NCBI GenBank assembly: GCA_012295275.1
Contig: CM022677.1
Location: 5,457,597-5,521,596, forward strand
Source: Chrysomallon squamiferum
Taxonomy: Eukaryota; Mollusca; Gastropoda; Neomphalida; Peltospiridae
DNA length: 64,000 nt
Direction of reading: 5' to 3'
Shown: piece by piece, positions 1 to 9,596 of the stretch
Numbering within the stretch: the first letter of the stretch is position 1
How the letters are laid out: every line of letters begins with the position of its first letter
Position numbers and translations under genes: made by a program
Notes under the pieces: generated by a model
Told to the model about the DNA's origin: nothing
Seen by the model: only the letters and a program-made list of their open reading frames with translations
The model's database searches: none

Positions 1-2
1 CT

Positions 3-1391
3 ATAGGTGATCCTAATGTTTGTGAATTAACGTTTAATCACGGTGGTCATATTACACCCTATTGGTATAAACAGGCCAGCACCAGACCAGATGACTGGAA
101 TTTACCCGATGATTTTGTTGGATATAAAATAAAACGATTTGGTTTCAATATAAACAATATGATTATACATGTATTAAATAATAATAAATCAGATCCGAAT
201 GAGGTACCAGTAATGGCACCTCCAAATTCACGTGTGTGGACGTTCACCGATATCTATAATGATTATGGTCCACCGGAGAAGAATTTAAACCTATCTCACA
301 ACCATTATTTTAGAGATGAGGAATGTATGGATAGTACTAGTCTTAGGAGTATACCAGTTCAACCCGATCGTAAACTGTATCTGCCCAGTGACGTAGGAAT
401 GCAATTATTAAACCACGCTTGGAATGGTGACGGAATAACATACACAGCCGAATCACCTAATTATATTTACGATATGAAAAAACACGATGGCTACAGAGAA
501 ACAGTCATAAGTGCTGGTGGTTTCGCTTTAGATTATACGTGTAAGGATTCACCGGTAGTGTTATTTCCATCTGAATCGTCTCAGACACTCAGTTGTACTG
601 AAATGTCTGGAATGTTCAAGAAAAATCACTATCAATGTTCAAACGAAAACAAAGGTAATTTGGAAGTATGGCCAACACATGACATTATAGTGACTAATAC
701 AACTACACATCCTATGGGAACAGCAATAGCAACGTATTTTAATCATCAGTACAGAAAGGTTCACTATACGGCCTGTTTTCAAAATAATCCAGCTAAACTG
801 CTCGGTGCTCCATCCCTTGTAGATGACGGTGGTACGAAACTTAGCAAGACAGGTGTAATGGCCAACGATGCCAATAATCCCATAGTAGATACGTGCAAAG
901 ATGGCACGCATAGACGAACGTTCCAATGCAACCGACCGCCCATTTTTTTAATCGGTTTATATCCTGATATAGAAAAAACAAGTGGTGGGGCTACACTGTT
1001 TTTTAATTATCATGCGAATATACAAATAACCTATTATAGCGAAGTAGAGTTTGTAGTGAGAACCGGAATGTGTCCAAAATACATACCCATAGGCTTGGAC
1101 GGATGTCCTGGTCCAATGCAAGGACTCACGTTCAAAGCTAACGATACGAAGCCAATGGGAAATAAAGACAATATCAAACATACCGAACAAGATCAATTTT
1201 TAGGTGAGAGTGCAAAAGAATATAAAGAACGAATTGAAAAAACCTGGAAAATGAGAACATTTGCTCCAATTTGGGATAACTGGAACAAACGTAAAGCTAG
1301 ACGTAGACAATTGTGGCCTATTCACGGTGCATATGGAGATAGAAGTGTTCCGATAATGGCTAATGCTTTCGATTGGTCTTATCCTATATAA
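3..1391 (+). CDS. Parvovirus-like capsid protein (VP), endogenous copy 1, 5'-truncated by window edge
   Basis: The frame is open from base 3 to a TAA at 1389-1391 (462 codons) without a stop, so the true start lies to the left. The protein is homologous along its length to the VP of the second copy at 3795-5293 (about four-fifths identical by eye), which supplies the missing N-terminus. Family assignment as a parvovirus-type capsid protein is inference: it rests on linkage to an SF3 helicase of NS1 type and a terminal palindrome, plus the general look of a jelly-roll capsid protein. No phospholipase A2 motif is visible in either copy, as in VP of Hamaparvovirinae. The C-terminus (after 1080) is basic and Arg/Lys-rich and is lost in copy 2. 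Codon use is less AT-biased and contains more CpG than the surrounding DNA. An internal Met at 159 could start a shorter product, but homology extends upstream of it. Confidence 0.8.
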   Translation: MGDPNVCELTFNHGGHITPYWYKQASTRPDDWNLPDDFVGYKIKRFGFNINNMIIHVLNNNKSDPNEVPVMAPPNSRVWTFTDIYNDYGPPEKNLNLSHNHYFRDEECMDSTSLRSIPVQPDRKLYLPSDVGMQLLNHAWNGDGITYTAESPNYIYDMKKHDGYRETVISAGGFALDYTCKDSPVVLFPSESSQTLSCTEMSGMFKKNHYQCSNENKGNLEVWPTHDIIVTNTTTHPMGTAIATYFNHQYRKVHYTACFQNNPAKLLGAPSLVDDGGTKLSKTGVMANDANNPIVDTCKDGTHRRTFQCNRPPIFLIGLYPDIEKTSGGATLFFNYHANIQITYYSEVEFVVRTGMCPKYIPIGLDGCPGPMQGLTFKANDTKPMGNKDNIKHTEQDQFLGESAKEYKERIEKTWKMRTFAPIWDNWNKRKARRRQLWPIHGAYGDRSVPIMANAFDWSYPI

Positions 1392-1395
1392 AACA

Positions 1396-1403
1396 AATAA
1401 AAC

Positions 1404-1442
<39 letters not shown>
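1396..1442 (+). terminator. Poly(A) signal after VP copy 1, followed by (AAT)n
   Basis: AATAAA at 1396-1401 begins five bases after the VP stop codon and is followed by about 13 AAT triplets (1404-1442). A polyadenylation signal this close to the stop fits compact viral gene packing. The AAT tract is probably a later microsatellite expansion. Confidence 0.45.
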
Positions 1443-1443
<1 letters not shown>

Positions 1444-1571
1444 TTTAATAATAATATTTTGGTAACAATATGTCTAAAACTATTTCCTATTAACGGTGTA
1501 TGAATACAGTGAACAGTCTTAGTAAACGTTTACATTCATTTTGTCACGTACACATGTATGACGTTATGTTA

Positions 1572-1628
1572 TGACGTCATGTTTAAATGGTTATAAATAA
1601 AACGTTCGTTTTGAAATTTTGTCACTCG
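1572..1628 (+). promoter_or_regulatory. Putative promoter in front of the NS1 remnant
   Basis: A palindromic CRE-like site TGACGTCA (1572-1579) precedes a TATA box TATAAATA (1592-1599). An initiator-like TCACTC sits about 30 bases downstream (1622-1627), the usual TATA-to-start spacing. It lies between the VP poly(A) signal and the NS1 coding remnant on the same strand, which suggests that NS1 had its own transcription unit. Its activity is inference. Confidence 0.5.
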
Positions 1629-1657
1629 TTAGTTGTTATTTCAACATTGACAAATAA

Positions 1658-1682
1658 TATATATATATATATATATATATAA
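1658..1682. repeat. (AT)n microsatellite at the NS1 deletion point
   Basis: About twelve TA dinucleotides separate the promoter-like leader from the middle of the NS1 frame. The nickase-encoding N-terminal part of NS1 would be expected here but is absent, so the tract marks a deletion junction. Confidence 0.6.
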
Positions 1683-2836
1683 TCATACCTCGGGTGATAA
1701 ACTGTTCAAAGCAGCTCGTTCGAAATACTTAGAAGAACAATCAGACAAAAGTGCATATGATCAGATCTGTGATTTAAACGATGCCATAGATCATTATATG
1801 ACTCCAGAACACAGTTTGAAAATGTTTAACAGCTGGTGTATTGAACAAGAAATACCTGAACGATGGTTATTCTGTTTAATAGTCGGTTTGCTTAAAGGAA
1901 AAGGAAAGAAAAAAGTTGGCATATATTTCCAAGGAGAATCGGATTCGGGAAAAACAATGGTAACAAGTTCGATATTTGAATATTTACCATGTGCTGGAAA
2001 GATTGCCAAAGATAACTTTCCATGGCAGATGCTTGGAAACAAGAAAGTAGTGTTAGGTGAGGAAATATCTATTAACCAAACAAACATTGACAAGTATAAA
2101 GATTTACTGAGTGGAAGCAAAGCGACCCGCAAGAGAAAAGGAACTACGCCATGTTATTGTAGAGCAAATATCTGCATGTTAAATTCCAACAATACGTTCG
2201 GAGATGGTTTGACAACGTCACAAATAAGTATCATGAAAACACGGTTGTACCTGGTACAGAAGTCAAAAAAAAAGTGATGTATTAAAACATTCGTATAATT
2301 TAATGCATCCAAAGTTATTTACAATTGCACGTGAACCATATGAAGAGGAAATCAACATAGCGTTAGAAAACGATAGAGACTATTTTACTAATAAAGGAAA
2401 TAACAACATCAATGATAACACATTCGATGGTCGAAACAGTTTCTTTCATGACAATTTCGATGATAGTCAGCCAGTGCTAACAACACAGGAGCCAATATGT
2501 AATGACATGCATGACGATAACATACAATACACCACTATATCTAGTGACGAAGAGGAGGAGTCGGAAACTAAGTCATACAATCCATCACAGGATCTGTTCA
2601 TTACATCACAAAATGGTAAACAAACACAAGGTACTAAGAGACCACGTGAGGAGCAGGACGATCTAGACCAAAATTACATAACGGTCGGTTATGAACCGAG
2701 TGAACCAGAACAAAAACGATTTAAATACTATATTCCAGAATCACAGCCATTCGAAGCAATGTTTACACAGACAATACTGGAAACACAAATGGATGCATTC
2801 AATAAGATGAAAGCAGAAAATGAATATGAACAGTAA
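1681..2836 (+). pseudogene. Parvovirus-like NS1, C-terminal SF3 helicase part, 5'-deleted and frameshifted
   Basis: The open frame from 1681 to 2277 carries the superfamily 3 helicase motifs in order. Walker A GESDSGKT is at 1933-1956, Walker B VVLGEE at 2047-2064, a basic B'-like stretch around 2110-2145, and motif C ICMLNSNN around 2170-2193. NS1 of this type acts in viral DNA replication in the nucleus, as an ATP-driven helicase coupled to an N-terminal HUH nickase. That nickase is missing here: upstream lies only an (AT)n tract. The frame is broken in a run of nine A (2265-2273). A second frame, 2276-2836, continues the protein with an acidic, Ser/Glu-rich tail and a KRPREE basic patch, as expected of the NS1 C-terminal region. 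The reading frames are non-functional as they stand. The fragment lies downstream of VP and upstream of the terminal palindrome. Confidence 0.85.
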
Positions 2837-2904
2837 ACTTTTCAATGTTACGTCATTAATTAATATAGTTATATTCAAAACTATACTTATGTATTACAGT
2901 TTAA

Positions 2905-2919
2905 AATAAATAAAATAAA
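2905..2919 (+). terminator. Poly(A) signals after NS1
   Basis: Two AATAAA hexamers (2905-2910 and 2914-2919) lie about 70 bases after the NS1 stop at 2834-2836 and about 100 bases before the terminal palindrome. This is a plausible 3' end for the NS1 transcript. Confidence 0.45.
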
Positions 2920-3018
2920 TATATTATTGTTATTATTAAATCTTGTTATTATTTTAACAATATTTAAACTATAATACTCTTCAAAAAGAAACAAATAGTT
3001 GGAAGGAAAATCTGATAG

Positions 3019-3261
3019 ATTTCTACCTAACTCTTGTTAACTGTTAAAAAAACAAAGTTCCTCATTAGCTGGCTTTTTAGCTTTTTGGCTTTTTGACCAT
3101 AATGCACTTTTAGCCCGAAGGTGATAACGTTCCTTCGGGCGAAGCCTGAACCCTACGGATCATAAGCTAAAAGTGCATTATGGTCAAAAAGCCAAAAAGC
3201 TAAAAACCCAGCTAATGAGGAACTTTGTTTTTTTAACAGTAAACAAGAGTTAGGTAGAAAT
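3019..3261. repeat. Parvoviral-type terminal palindrome (ITR) at the junction of two tandem viral copies
   Basis: Two ~94-base arms, 3019-3112 and 3166-3261, are near-perfect reverse complements; examples are TAGCTTTTTGGCTTTTTGACC on the left and its complement on the right. The central part holds a cross-arm hairpin GCCCGAAGG (3113-3121) / CCTTCGGGC (3132-3140) with a 10-base loop, and a second less regular arm at 3141-3165. This D-A-BB'-CC'-A'-D' arrangement is what a single shared inverted terminal repeat looks like between head-to-tail genomes or in a circularised genome. The arms begin 183 bases after the NS1 stop and end one base before the ATG of the next ORF. Parvoviral origin is inferred from structure and position. 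Confidence 0.85.
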
Positions 3262-3262
3262 A

Positions 3263-3791
3263 ATGGATCAACATATAGAGATCAACAACGAAACGATGAA
3301 TTACTATGCAGTAATCATAGGTCCCAAGGACTATGATCTCGTCCATCCACAGTATCTTACAGCAAGAGCCCTTGCTAAAGACAAAGATGGCAAGTACGTA
3401 AAAAACTTCATCAAAAGCTATATGATGGACCGTCAAGGTATGCTAGACAAAACAGCCGACCACTGGTCAACTCCACACACAGAATATCTACAAAAGGGTC
3501 ATCACAGAAATAAAAGAAGTGACAAGACTTTGGGCAATAGCTAAATCTAAAGCATTATCTATATTAGCTGATTTAAATGTGACGGTTGATCAACGCCAAG
3601 ATAGGTGGTTACAAATACGACGTCAGTATCCAAATTTACAAATACCTAATCAAAGTTTCTATAAGGCAATACAAGATCTTCGGGAAAACAATAACAAATT
3701 TGAGCATTCGGACGAAGAGGACCCTTTCGATACGCCTTTATACCCAGAAGACGAACCAATACAAATTACAACAAGATCAGAATCAAAATAA
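3263..3791 (+). pseudogene. Small auxiliary ORF of the viral element (between ITR and VP), frameshifted
   Basis: Translation from the ATG at 3263 is open to 3544. Near the GGG at 3496-3498 the protein-like sequence passes to another frame, open to 3791, so one indel probably separates two halves of a single ~176-codon protein. It contains a helical, Lys/Arg-rich middle and an acidic tail with SDEEDPFD. The stop at 3789-3791 is three bases before the VP ATG (3795), which is tight viral packing. The product is not recognised. By position it could be an accessory nonstructural protein comparable to the NP of chapparvoviruses, or a VP-associated minor protein; neither is demonstrated. No promoter is visible other than within the palindrome immediately upstream. 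Confidence 0.55.
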
Positions 3792-3794
3792 ACA

Positions 3795-5293
3795 ATGAAG
3801 AGACAAACAAGTGAACCAGCAGGTGGATCAAGTTCCAAAGTGCCTAACAATAATCAGTTATCTGATAGAATATCGCAAGATGTACTAGAACAATCTAATT
3901 CTAAAGGAACATACCTTCAACTTCATGAATCTGTAATGGAACCTGATTCTGTTATGAATGAAGAAGTTACTGATACAGGTGGAAGCGAAGCTGTTGAAGG
4001 TGCTCCTATGGCTTCAGCTACAGGTAACAACGTTTTGTATCAAGGATTTGGAGGAACCACTAAAGGAGCTAATCCTAGATATATAACTATTAAAAAAACA
4101 TTCAAACGAAAATTTACTAGTGTTATAAATTTTACTAAGACTAGGAAAGCTACAATGAAAGTATTAGATAATGGAACAGAAAATACTAATTGGAAAAAAG
4201 CTATAGGTGATCCTAATGTTTGTGAATTAACATTTAATCATGGAGGACATATTATACCATATTGGTATAAGCAAGCTAGCACTAAACCTGATCACTGGAA
4301 TTGACCAGATGAATTTGTTGGATATAAAATTAAAAAATTTGGATTTAATATAAATAATATGATAATACATGTTTTAAATAATACTAAATCAGATCCAAAT
4401 GAAGTACCAGTGATGGCACCTCCAAACGCACGAGTTTGGACATTTACAGATATTTACAATGATTATGGATTACCGGAAAGAAATTTAAAGTTGTCACATA
4501 ATAATAATTTTTTAGATGACGAATGTATGGATAACACATCTCAAAGAAGCATACCGGTTCAACCAGATCGTAAACTATATGTACCTATGATATAGGTATG
4601 CAATTGTTAAATAATGCTTGGAATGGTAATGGTATATTGTATCAAGCAGAAACACCTAATTACATATATGATATGAAGAAACATGATGGATATAGAGAAA
4701 CGGTTATTAGTGCAGGTGGATTTGGATTAGATTATACATGTAAAGATTCCCCACTTGTTATATTTCCAGGAGAATCCAGTCATACTTTAAATTTTACTCA
4801 AATGACAGGAAATATTAGGAAAGATAGATATCAATGTAGCAATGAAAATAAAGACAATTTAGAAGTGTGGCCAACACATGAAATTACAGTAACTAATGTA
4901 TCAACACATCCTATGGCAACTGCAATAACCACATATTTTAATCATCATTATACAGCTTGTTACCAGAACAATGCATCTAAAGTTTTGGGTGCTCCATCAA
5001 TGGTAGATGATGGAGGTACTAAAATGGCTAAAACTGGTGTAATGTCAAATGATGCAGATTATCCGAACATTAATACATATATAGATGGATCGCATAGAAG
5101 AACGTTTCAATGTAATAGACCTCCAATATTCCTAATTGGTTTATATCCAGATGTGGAAAAAACTACTAATGGAGCTACATTATTTTTTAATTATCATACA
5201 AATATACAAATTACGTACTACAGCGAAGTTGAATTTTTGGTCAGAACCGGTGTGTGTCCTAAGTATATACCAATAGGTTTAGGTGGATGTTAA
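3795..5293 (+). pseudogene. Parvovirus-like capsid protein (VP), copy 2, disabled
   Basis: The gene starts with the ATG at 3795. Its first ~135 residues are Ser/Gly/Asn-rich, including a short glycine patch around 4045-4055, and show no phospholipase A2 motif. The frame stops at TGA 4302-4304, where copy 1 has a leucine codon. It resumes immediately and is broken again near 4585-4592 by a one-base deletion, then runs from 4598 to a TAA at 5291-5293. Relative to copy 1 it lacks five residues near 4948 (an in-frame 15-base difference) and about the last 100 residues. The two copies differ at very many third codon positions, copy 2 preferring A/T. This points to two related viral lineages rather than one insertion duplicated recently. 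The 3' end is fused to a terminal-repeat stub. Confidence 0.8.
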
Positions 5294-5320
5294 AGTACAT
5301 TTGGTCAAAAAGCCAAAAGC
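5292..5320. repeat. Terminal-repeat stub at the 3' end of viral copy 2
   Basis: The segment containing TGGTCAAAAAGCCAAAA right after the truncated VP matches the right arm of the palindrome (about 3172-3201) with a few mismatches. The distal VP, all of NS1 and most of the right ITR of this copy are therefore deleted, and the virus-to-host boundary lies near 5320-5335. Confidence 0.65.
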
Positions 5321-5530
5321 CAGTCTGTTCAACTCTGTTAGTTAAATAGGTCAACTGATTCCATTTTATGTTTTAACGATGTTTTATAGGGTACATTTTT
5401 ACCAGAACTCTTGGTATTTATTTATTTTAAGTTTTGATTAGATTATTAAGTACAGTATTCTTTCAAAACTAAATTATTTAAAAATATAAAATTAAATTTA
5501 AAAAAATATTATCTCCCTTAAACCAAAATC
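5321..5530. other. AT-rich host flank
   Basis: Host-like AT-rich sequence after the viral element. It contains TTATCTCCCTTA (about 5508-5520), a motif that recurs in several dispersed short elements of the window (for example inverted at 62350). No gene is seen. Confidence 0.3.
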
Positions 5531-5534
5531 ATTT

Positions 5535-5895
5535 TAAAAAAGTAACTTCTTTTTTCACAGACTTGTCTGTACTTGGTGCTGTGTCTGGTCCAAACATTGT
5601 GTATACTGAATATATCTGATCACATCTTTCATGAACAACATTGTAACTTTGAATCTAAATTCAGTAACACAATATTATACATTTTTCAATAAGAACAGTC
5701 CATGATTCAAACAAGTAATGTTTTTAAAATGTTATTTTATCCAGTTATTCAGTTCTTTATATTTACCGTGGAGATGTTTTTTACTTCTGTTTACTTAGAT
5801 CAGTAAAGTCAGAAAACCTGAAGAACTTGGAGGCAAACTTGTCAAGTCATTTAGATTCAGTGGACATCAGTTCTTGTAAATAGCTTTCTGTAAGG
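5535..5895 (-). pseudogene. Possible coiled-coil-type exons (minus strand)
   Basis: On the minus strand an acceptor-like CAGTCCTTACAG (about 5890-5901) precedes a segment reading ELMSTESK, a stop, then LDKFASKFF and KQK: an amphipathic, Lys-rich helix with one stop. Further along, about 5535-5655, a second open stretch contains FGPDTAP. These resemble the short exons seen at 6433 and in the 15-20 kb block, but no confident gene model can be drawn. Confidence 0.25.
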
Positions 5896-6070
5896 ACTGA
5901 AATAAAAAATATTACATTCAAACATTTTAACAAGACCCACTATAATTTTATATTTTATCATTTGAATCTAAAGTAATGTTTTCAACCAATAATAAGTACA
6001 GTTAATTTAACTGAAATAAAATAAAGTTTAATTATATTTATTTAAACAGTCTTGTTGGACCTCTATTTTT

Positions 6071-6102
<32 letters not shown>

Positions 6103-6432
6103 TCGTTCTTAAAGCAGTAACTTCCATTTTACAAGTAAGATCAGTAATATTTATCTGTTAATTTTTGAAGATACATTTTCTAAAGTACATTCCTTTTCTC
6201 CCAACTGCTGTATCAATGTCACGTTTTGTCTTTTTCTTTGCATCTACAGATACCATTAGTTTAAAAAAGAAAATTATATATAATAATAATATTAAAATAT
6301 TCTCATATGGCATTAAATGATTTATATTTTACAGTTTATAAAATCTAGTTGTAAACTGAATTACCTGTCCATTATACTCAGCATCTGATTTCAAACAATT
6401 GAACTCATCTGAGTTTCCGAGTTTGTACAAAT

Positions 6433-6552
6433 TTATTTTAACGCCACGAACTGGAGAAGTGATTGTTCTTCACTGAATTGTACTACAAGCCTGGTCAACT
6501 GGTCATCCTTGGCCTGATAGAACTTTTTCTGGTCAGCAAGGGCTTGTTTATC
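6433..6552 (-). CDS. Terminal exon of an unrecognised coiled-coil protein
   Basis: The minus-strand acceptor TTATTTTTACAG ends at 6553, and the exon opens at 6552 and runs 39 codons to TAA at 6433-6435. The peptide is rich in Gln, Lys, Asp and Leu (for example DKQALADQKKF and QFSEEQSLLQ), typical of a coiled coil. No donor is needed because it ends in a stop, so a last exon is likely. Upstream exons would lie at higher coordinates; the 7080-7200 segment is a candidate. The family is not recognised. Confidence 0.4.
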   Translation of the reverse strand, partial: DKQALADQKKFYQAKDDQLTRLVVQFSEEQSLLQFVALK

Positions 6553-7079
6553 CTGTAAAAATAATAAACAAAACTTATCACTGATAAATAAAATTGATTT
6601 ACTTAACACATTAACAATAACATTTATCATAGGATAACAAATTATTATTTAAAAGTTACCTGAAGTATTAAAAATTACAAATGATTTAGTCGTAATAAAT
6701 ACATTTTACATCTTATATCATGATTAAGATATCTCTTGAAAATTATCTGCTAGTCTTTTTTTTAAAATACAGTAGTTTATAATTTTTAGTGTTCATAATC
6801 AGCAAGTTTCTTCAGTTTTGTGTCAAACTTTATAATTAACAAGATTGTTCACCATAAATAAACAAAATAATATTTTGGATGTCTTTTTTTCTTGGATTTT
6901 AATAATAAAGAGTTCACTTTGCTTTTATCTTTTTTTTTTTTTTTTTTTTTTAATTTCAAAAACATAGGATGTTGTATATAAGATTTTTGTTAATAATAAC
7001 TTTTCTGTTTTACTTATTTTCTTATGTAATATTAGTTTAATTATATCTTTGAAACCTATAAAACCCAGCAGTTTCAAAC

Positions 7080-7200
7080 CTTTGATCTGTAGAGAACATT
7101 CTGCCCAGACAACATGGAGATAATGTGCGAATTCTGTCACGTGAACTGACATGATCAACATTGTGGACAACATGGACTGCAGTGGAAGTTCAGTCATCTT
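7080..7200 (-). pseudogene. Relic of the coiled-coil exon family (minus strand)
   Basis: Minus-strand sequence here (VHNVDHVSS in one frame) resembles the exon ending the coiled-coil blocks at 20045-20142 and 31868-31947, which carry THVGNI and THVENVSVDH. An acceptor-like TTTAAG precedes it. The frame is uncertain and no complete gene is visible. Confidence 0.25.
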
Positions 7201-7259
7201 AAATATAACACAGAAGTACATGAATTATTAAAACTTATAACATACATATAAATGATTAA

Positions 7260-8540
7260 TAGTTTGTTAAATTGTTAATTTATCAGTATTTAAATTGATA
7301 AATGTTTTAATTACAACTAGTTTTAATACATAAGAATCTGAAATGATCCCAGAGCTCACTCTATCCTTGAAACATTAGCGTTTCCCATTCCACACTGAGC
7401 TCCATTAATAATTTATCTTGTATTGTGTCTGTGCCGGGTCTTAAACCACCATTAATTTCTACAGATTTTGGAATAATGTTTTAAATAAATAAACAGTTTG
7501 ATAAATTGTTAAATTCTAAATGAAAATTAAGATAATGTGATATCAGGTTTTAATTTTTGGTCTTTTTTTTAAACATTTACAGTGTTTGAAGTTAAATTCT
7601 GTTAATTTACATATAATAAAAATAATAATCAATAAATAATTAGTAAAATAATAGGTCTGTTTCAATAGCAGTTATATCGAGGAGAAACGTGATTTATGAA
7701 TTTTTTTTAGCTGCTTTTCCTAATTATTTTCTTTCCTTATTTTATTTTCTAGTCAAATTGGTTATCAAGTATTTTATTTCACAGTGGTTAATCACTGGAA
7801 TAACGTTAGAGAGAAAACTGTAAACTATGAATTAAACTGACTGCTGTGTTTTCTGTATGATTATCAAACACTTCTCACTAGTCGATGTGTAAGTCAGTGT
7901 ATGAAGTGTATGAAGTGTGGGTAGTCACAGAATCAAATCACATCAGTGCTTCCATCAGACTGTTTCTGGCTCCATTATAAAAGAAAGTGAAATGTGTCTT
8001 CTTGTCCATGTGTGCACACGTAATTAAACATTTCAGATAGAAAATCCTTGAATCTAGAAAACACAACAGATTTAGATAATTAAACCATTCAACACAATCT
8101 GCAAATATTTCTGTTTTTCAGGTAAAAGGATATTTTCTAAGTCATTCTAAGACAGTATTTATTAATTATAATTGTATTTATGTTTGTAGAGAGGAAGGAA
8201 TGTGATGATATTTCTTCTAGATAAGATGAACAGCAAACTTGCCAAGTTGGGTGCTTTACTTTTCTGTAAAGTACTTTGTTATCAAGAAATAATTTGTCCC
8301 ACTGCCAGATTAGTGTGAAGAAACCTGATTCTTCTAATCTTCTCTCAGCTCTGCATGGTAGCCATGTAATACAGAAATCTCCTTATTAACTTGTCTTTTG
8401 CCTGCATTACTGCTAGTTCTTCTAAAGCTGGGAGATGATGTTGTGGCTTCCATAGTTTCATTAAATTGTTCCACTGTTACAGTTTACTGTATGACTTTTC
8501 TTCCACCACCTTTTATAACTTTTCTCAGTGTCTGTGGAAC
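7260..8540. other. AT-rich non-coding DNA
   Basis: No gene is supported. A 22-base T run sits just outside at 6931-6952. At 8398-8598 there is a short open frame on the plus strand, but the minus strand of the same segment follows a retrotransposon relic. Confidence 0.4.
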
Positions 8541-8690
8541 TTCTGTATCTAGCAGTATCTCTAAAGCAGCTTCCACTGAAGTAGATGTCATTCTGTGAAA
8601 TTTCTTCCTGGACAGACCATCAGCATTCTTATTGTGTTGAATGATATTTCACATAAAAATCAAATTCTACCAACAATATTTGGATGATAT
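8540..8690 (-). mobile_element. Ty3/gypsy-type pol relic (RNase H end)
   Basis: On the minus strand 8609-8637 reads HNKNADGLSR, close to the strongly conserved N-x-x-A-D-x-L-S-R motif ending the RNase H region of Ty3/gypsy polymerases. Just upstream, about 8640-8678 in a neighbouring frame, EFDFYVKYH matches the usual EFDF-x-x-x-(H) stretch of the same domain. The two are separated by a frameshift. The rest of the element is not recognisable. Confidence 0.5.
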
Positions 8691-9552
8691 CACTCACTGC
8701 TAAAATATATATTTGTTTACGTTACTATTAATTAATTAATGATTGTAATAAGTGAGGAAATGTATGAATTTAAAATATGAGGCAAAAGGCAGAATGTTAC
8801 TGGGTCTTTTTTTAATTTTTCCTCATGTTTCTGTTTCACTTATACATTAACTGTAGTCTTTAATATTCAGTTATTTTATTATTAATAATAAGACTATACA
8901 GAAACGCGTGAAGTTCTAGATGAATATTTATTATTGTATTGATGTTACTGAAAATTAACTGTGACTTTGTTTTATGACCGCAGTAACATGACATTCCGCG
9001 ACACAATTTACATCTCTCCCTACATGAAATCACATGATTAACCTAAAATTCAAATTTATCAAATTATGTAATTAAGTATATATCATTAATTTCTTTTAAA
9101 CTCTGAGAAAAATAAGTTAATAATCTAGAATGAAATCCATATTTATTCAATAATATAACCTATAATCTCTAACTAATATAATTTTAAAATGCCATATAAA
9201 TAATACAGATGTGATAAAACTAGGGTTTTATTTTGTTATCGATTGGGTAACATTATCAGTGTAAACAGCGATATATTTTAGTTAAATGTGGTTTTATAAA
9301 AGTTCATGATTTCTCATGTAATTATATTATAAATAAATCAATTTATTATTATTATTACCATTATTATCTACTTTTAAAAAAAAGTTTTTATCTCGACAGA
9401 AACAATACACTAAGAATAAATCTGATTTCTCTGATAATTTTACGAGGCCTAATACAAAAATTCGAAGTAATTTTTATATCCGCACTCAGAACAGTTCTAA
9501 TGAAACTAAGAGAATAGCGTCAAACATATATAGGAAGCTTCCGCTTTTACAG

Positions 9553-9595
<43 letters not shown>
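9553..9595 (+). repeat. Poly(A) tract
   Basis: Forty-three consecutive A. It could be the tail of a decayed retroposon, but no recognisable element precedes it and no target duplication was found by eye. Confidence 0.8.

Positions 9596-9596
<1 letters not shown>

Noticed and set aside
43-247. Minus-strand 62-codon frame at the left edge
   Set aside because: Antisense to VP copy 1; no independent support.
639-1196. Minus-strand open frames inside VP copy 1
   Set aside because: Antisense shadows of the VP frame, which has clear homology to copy 2.
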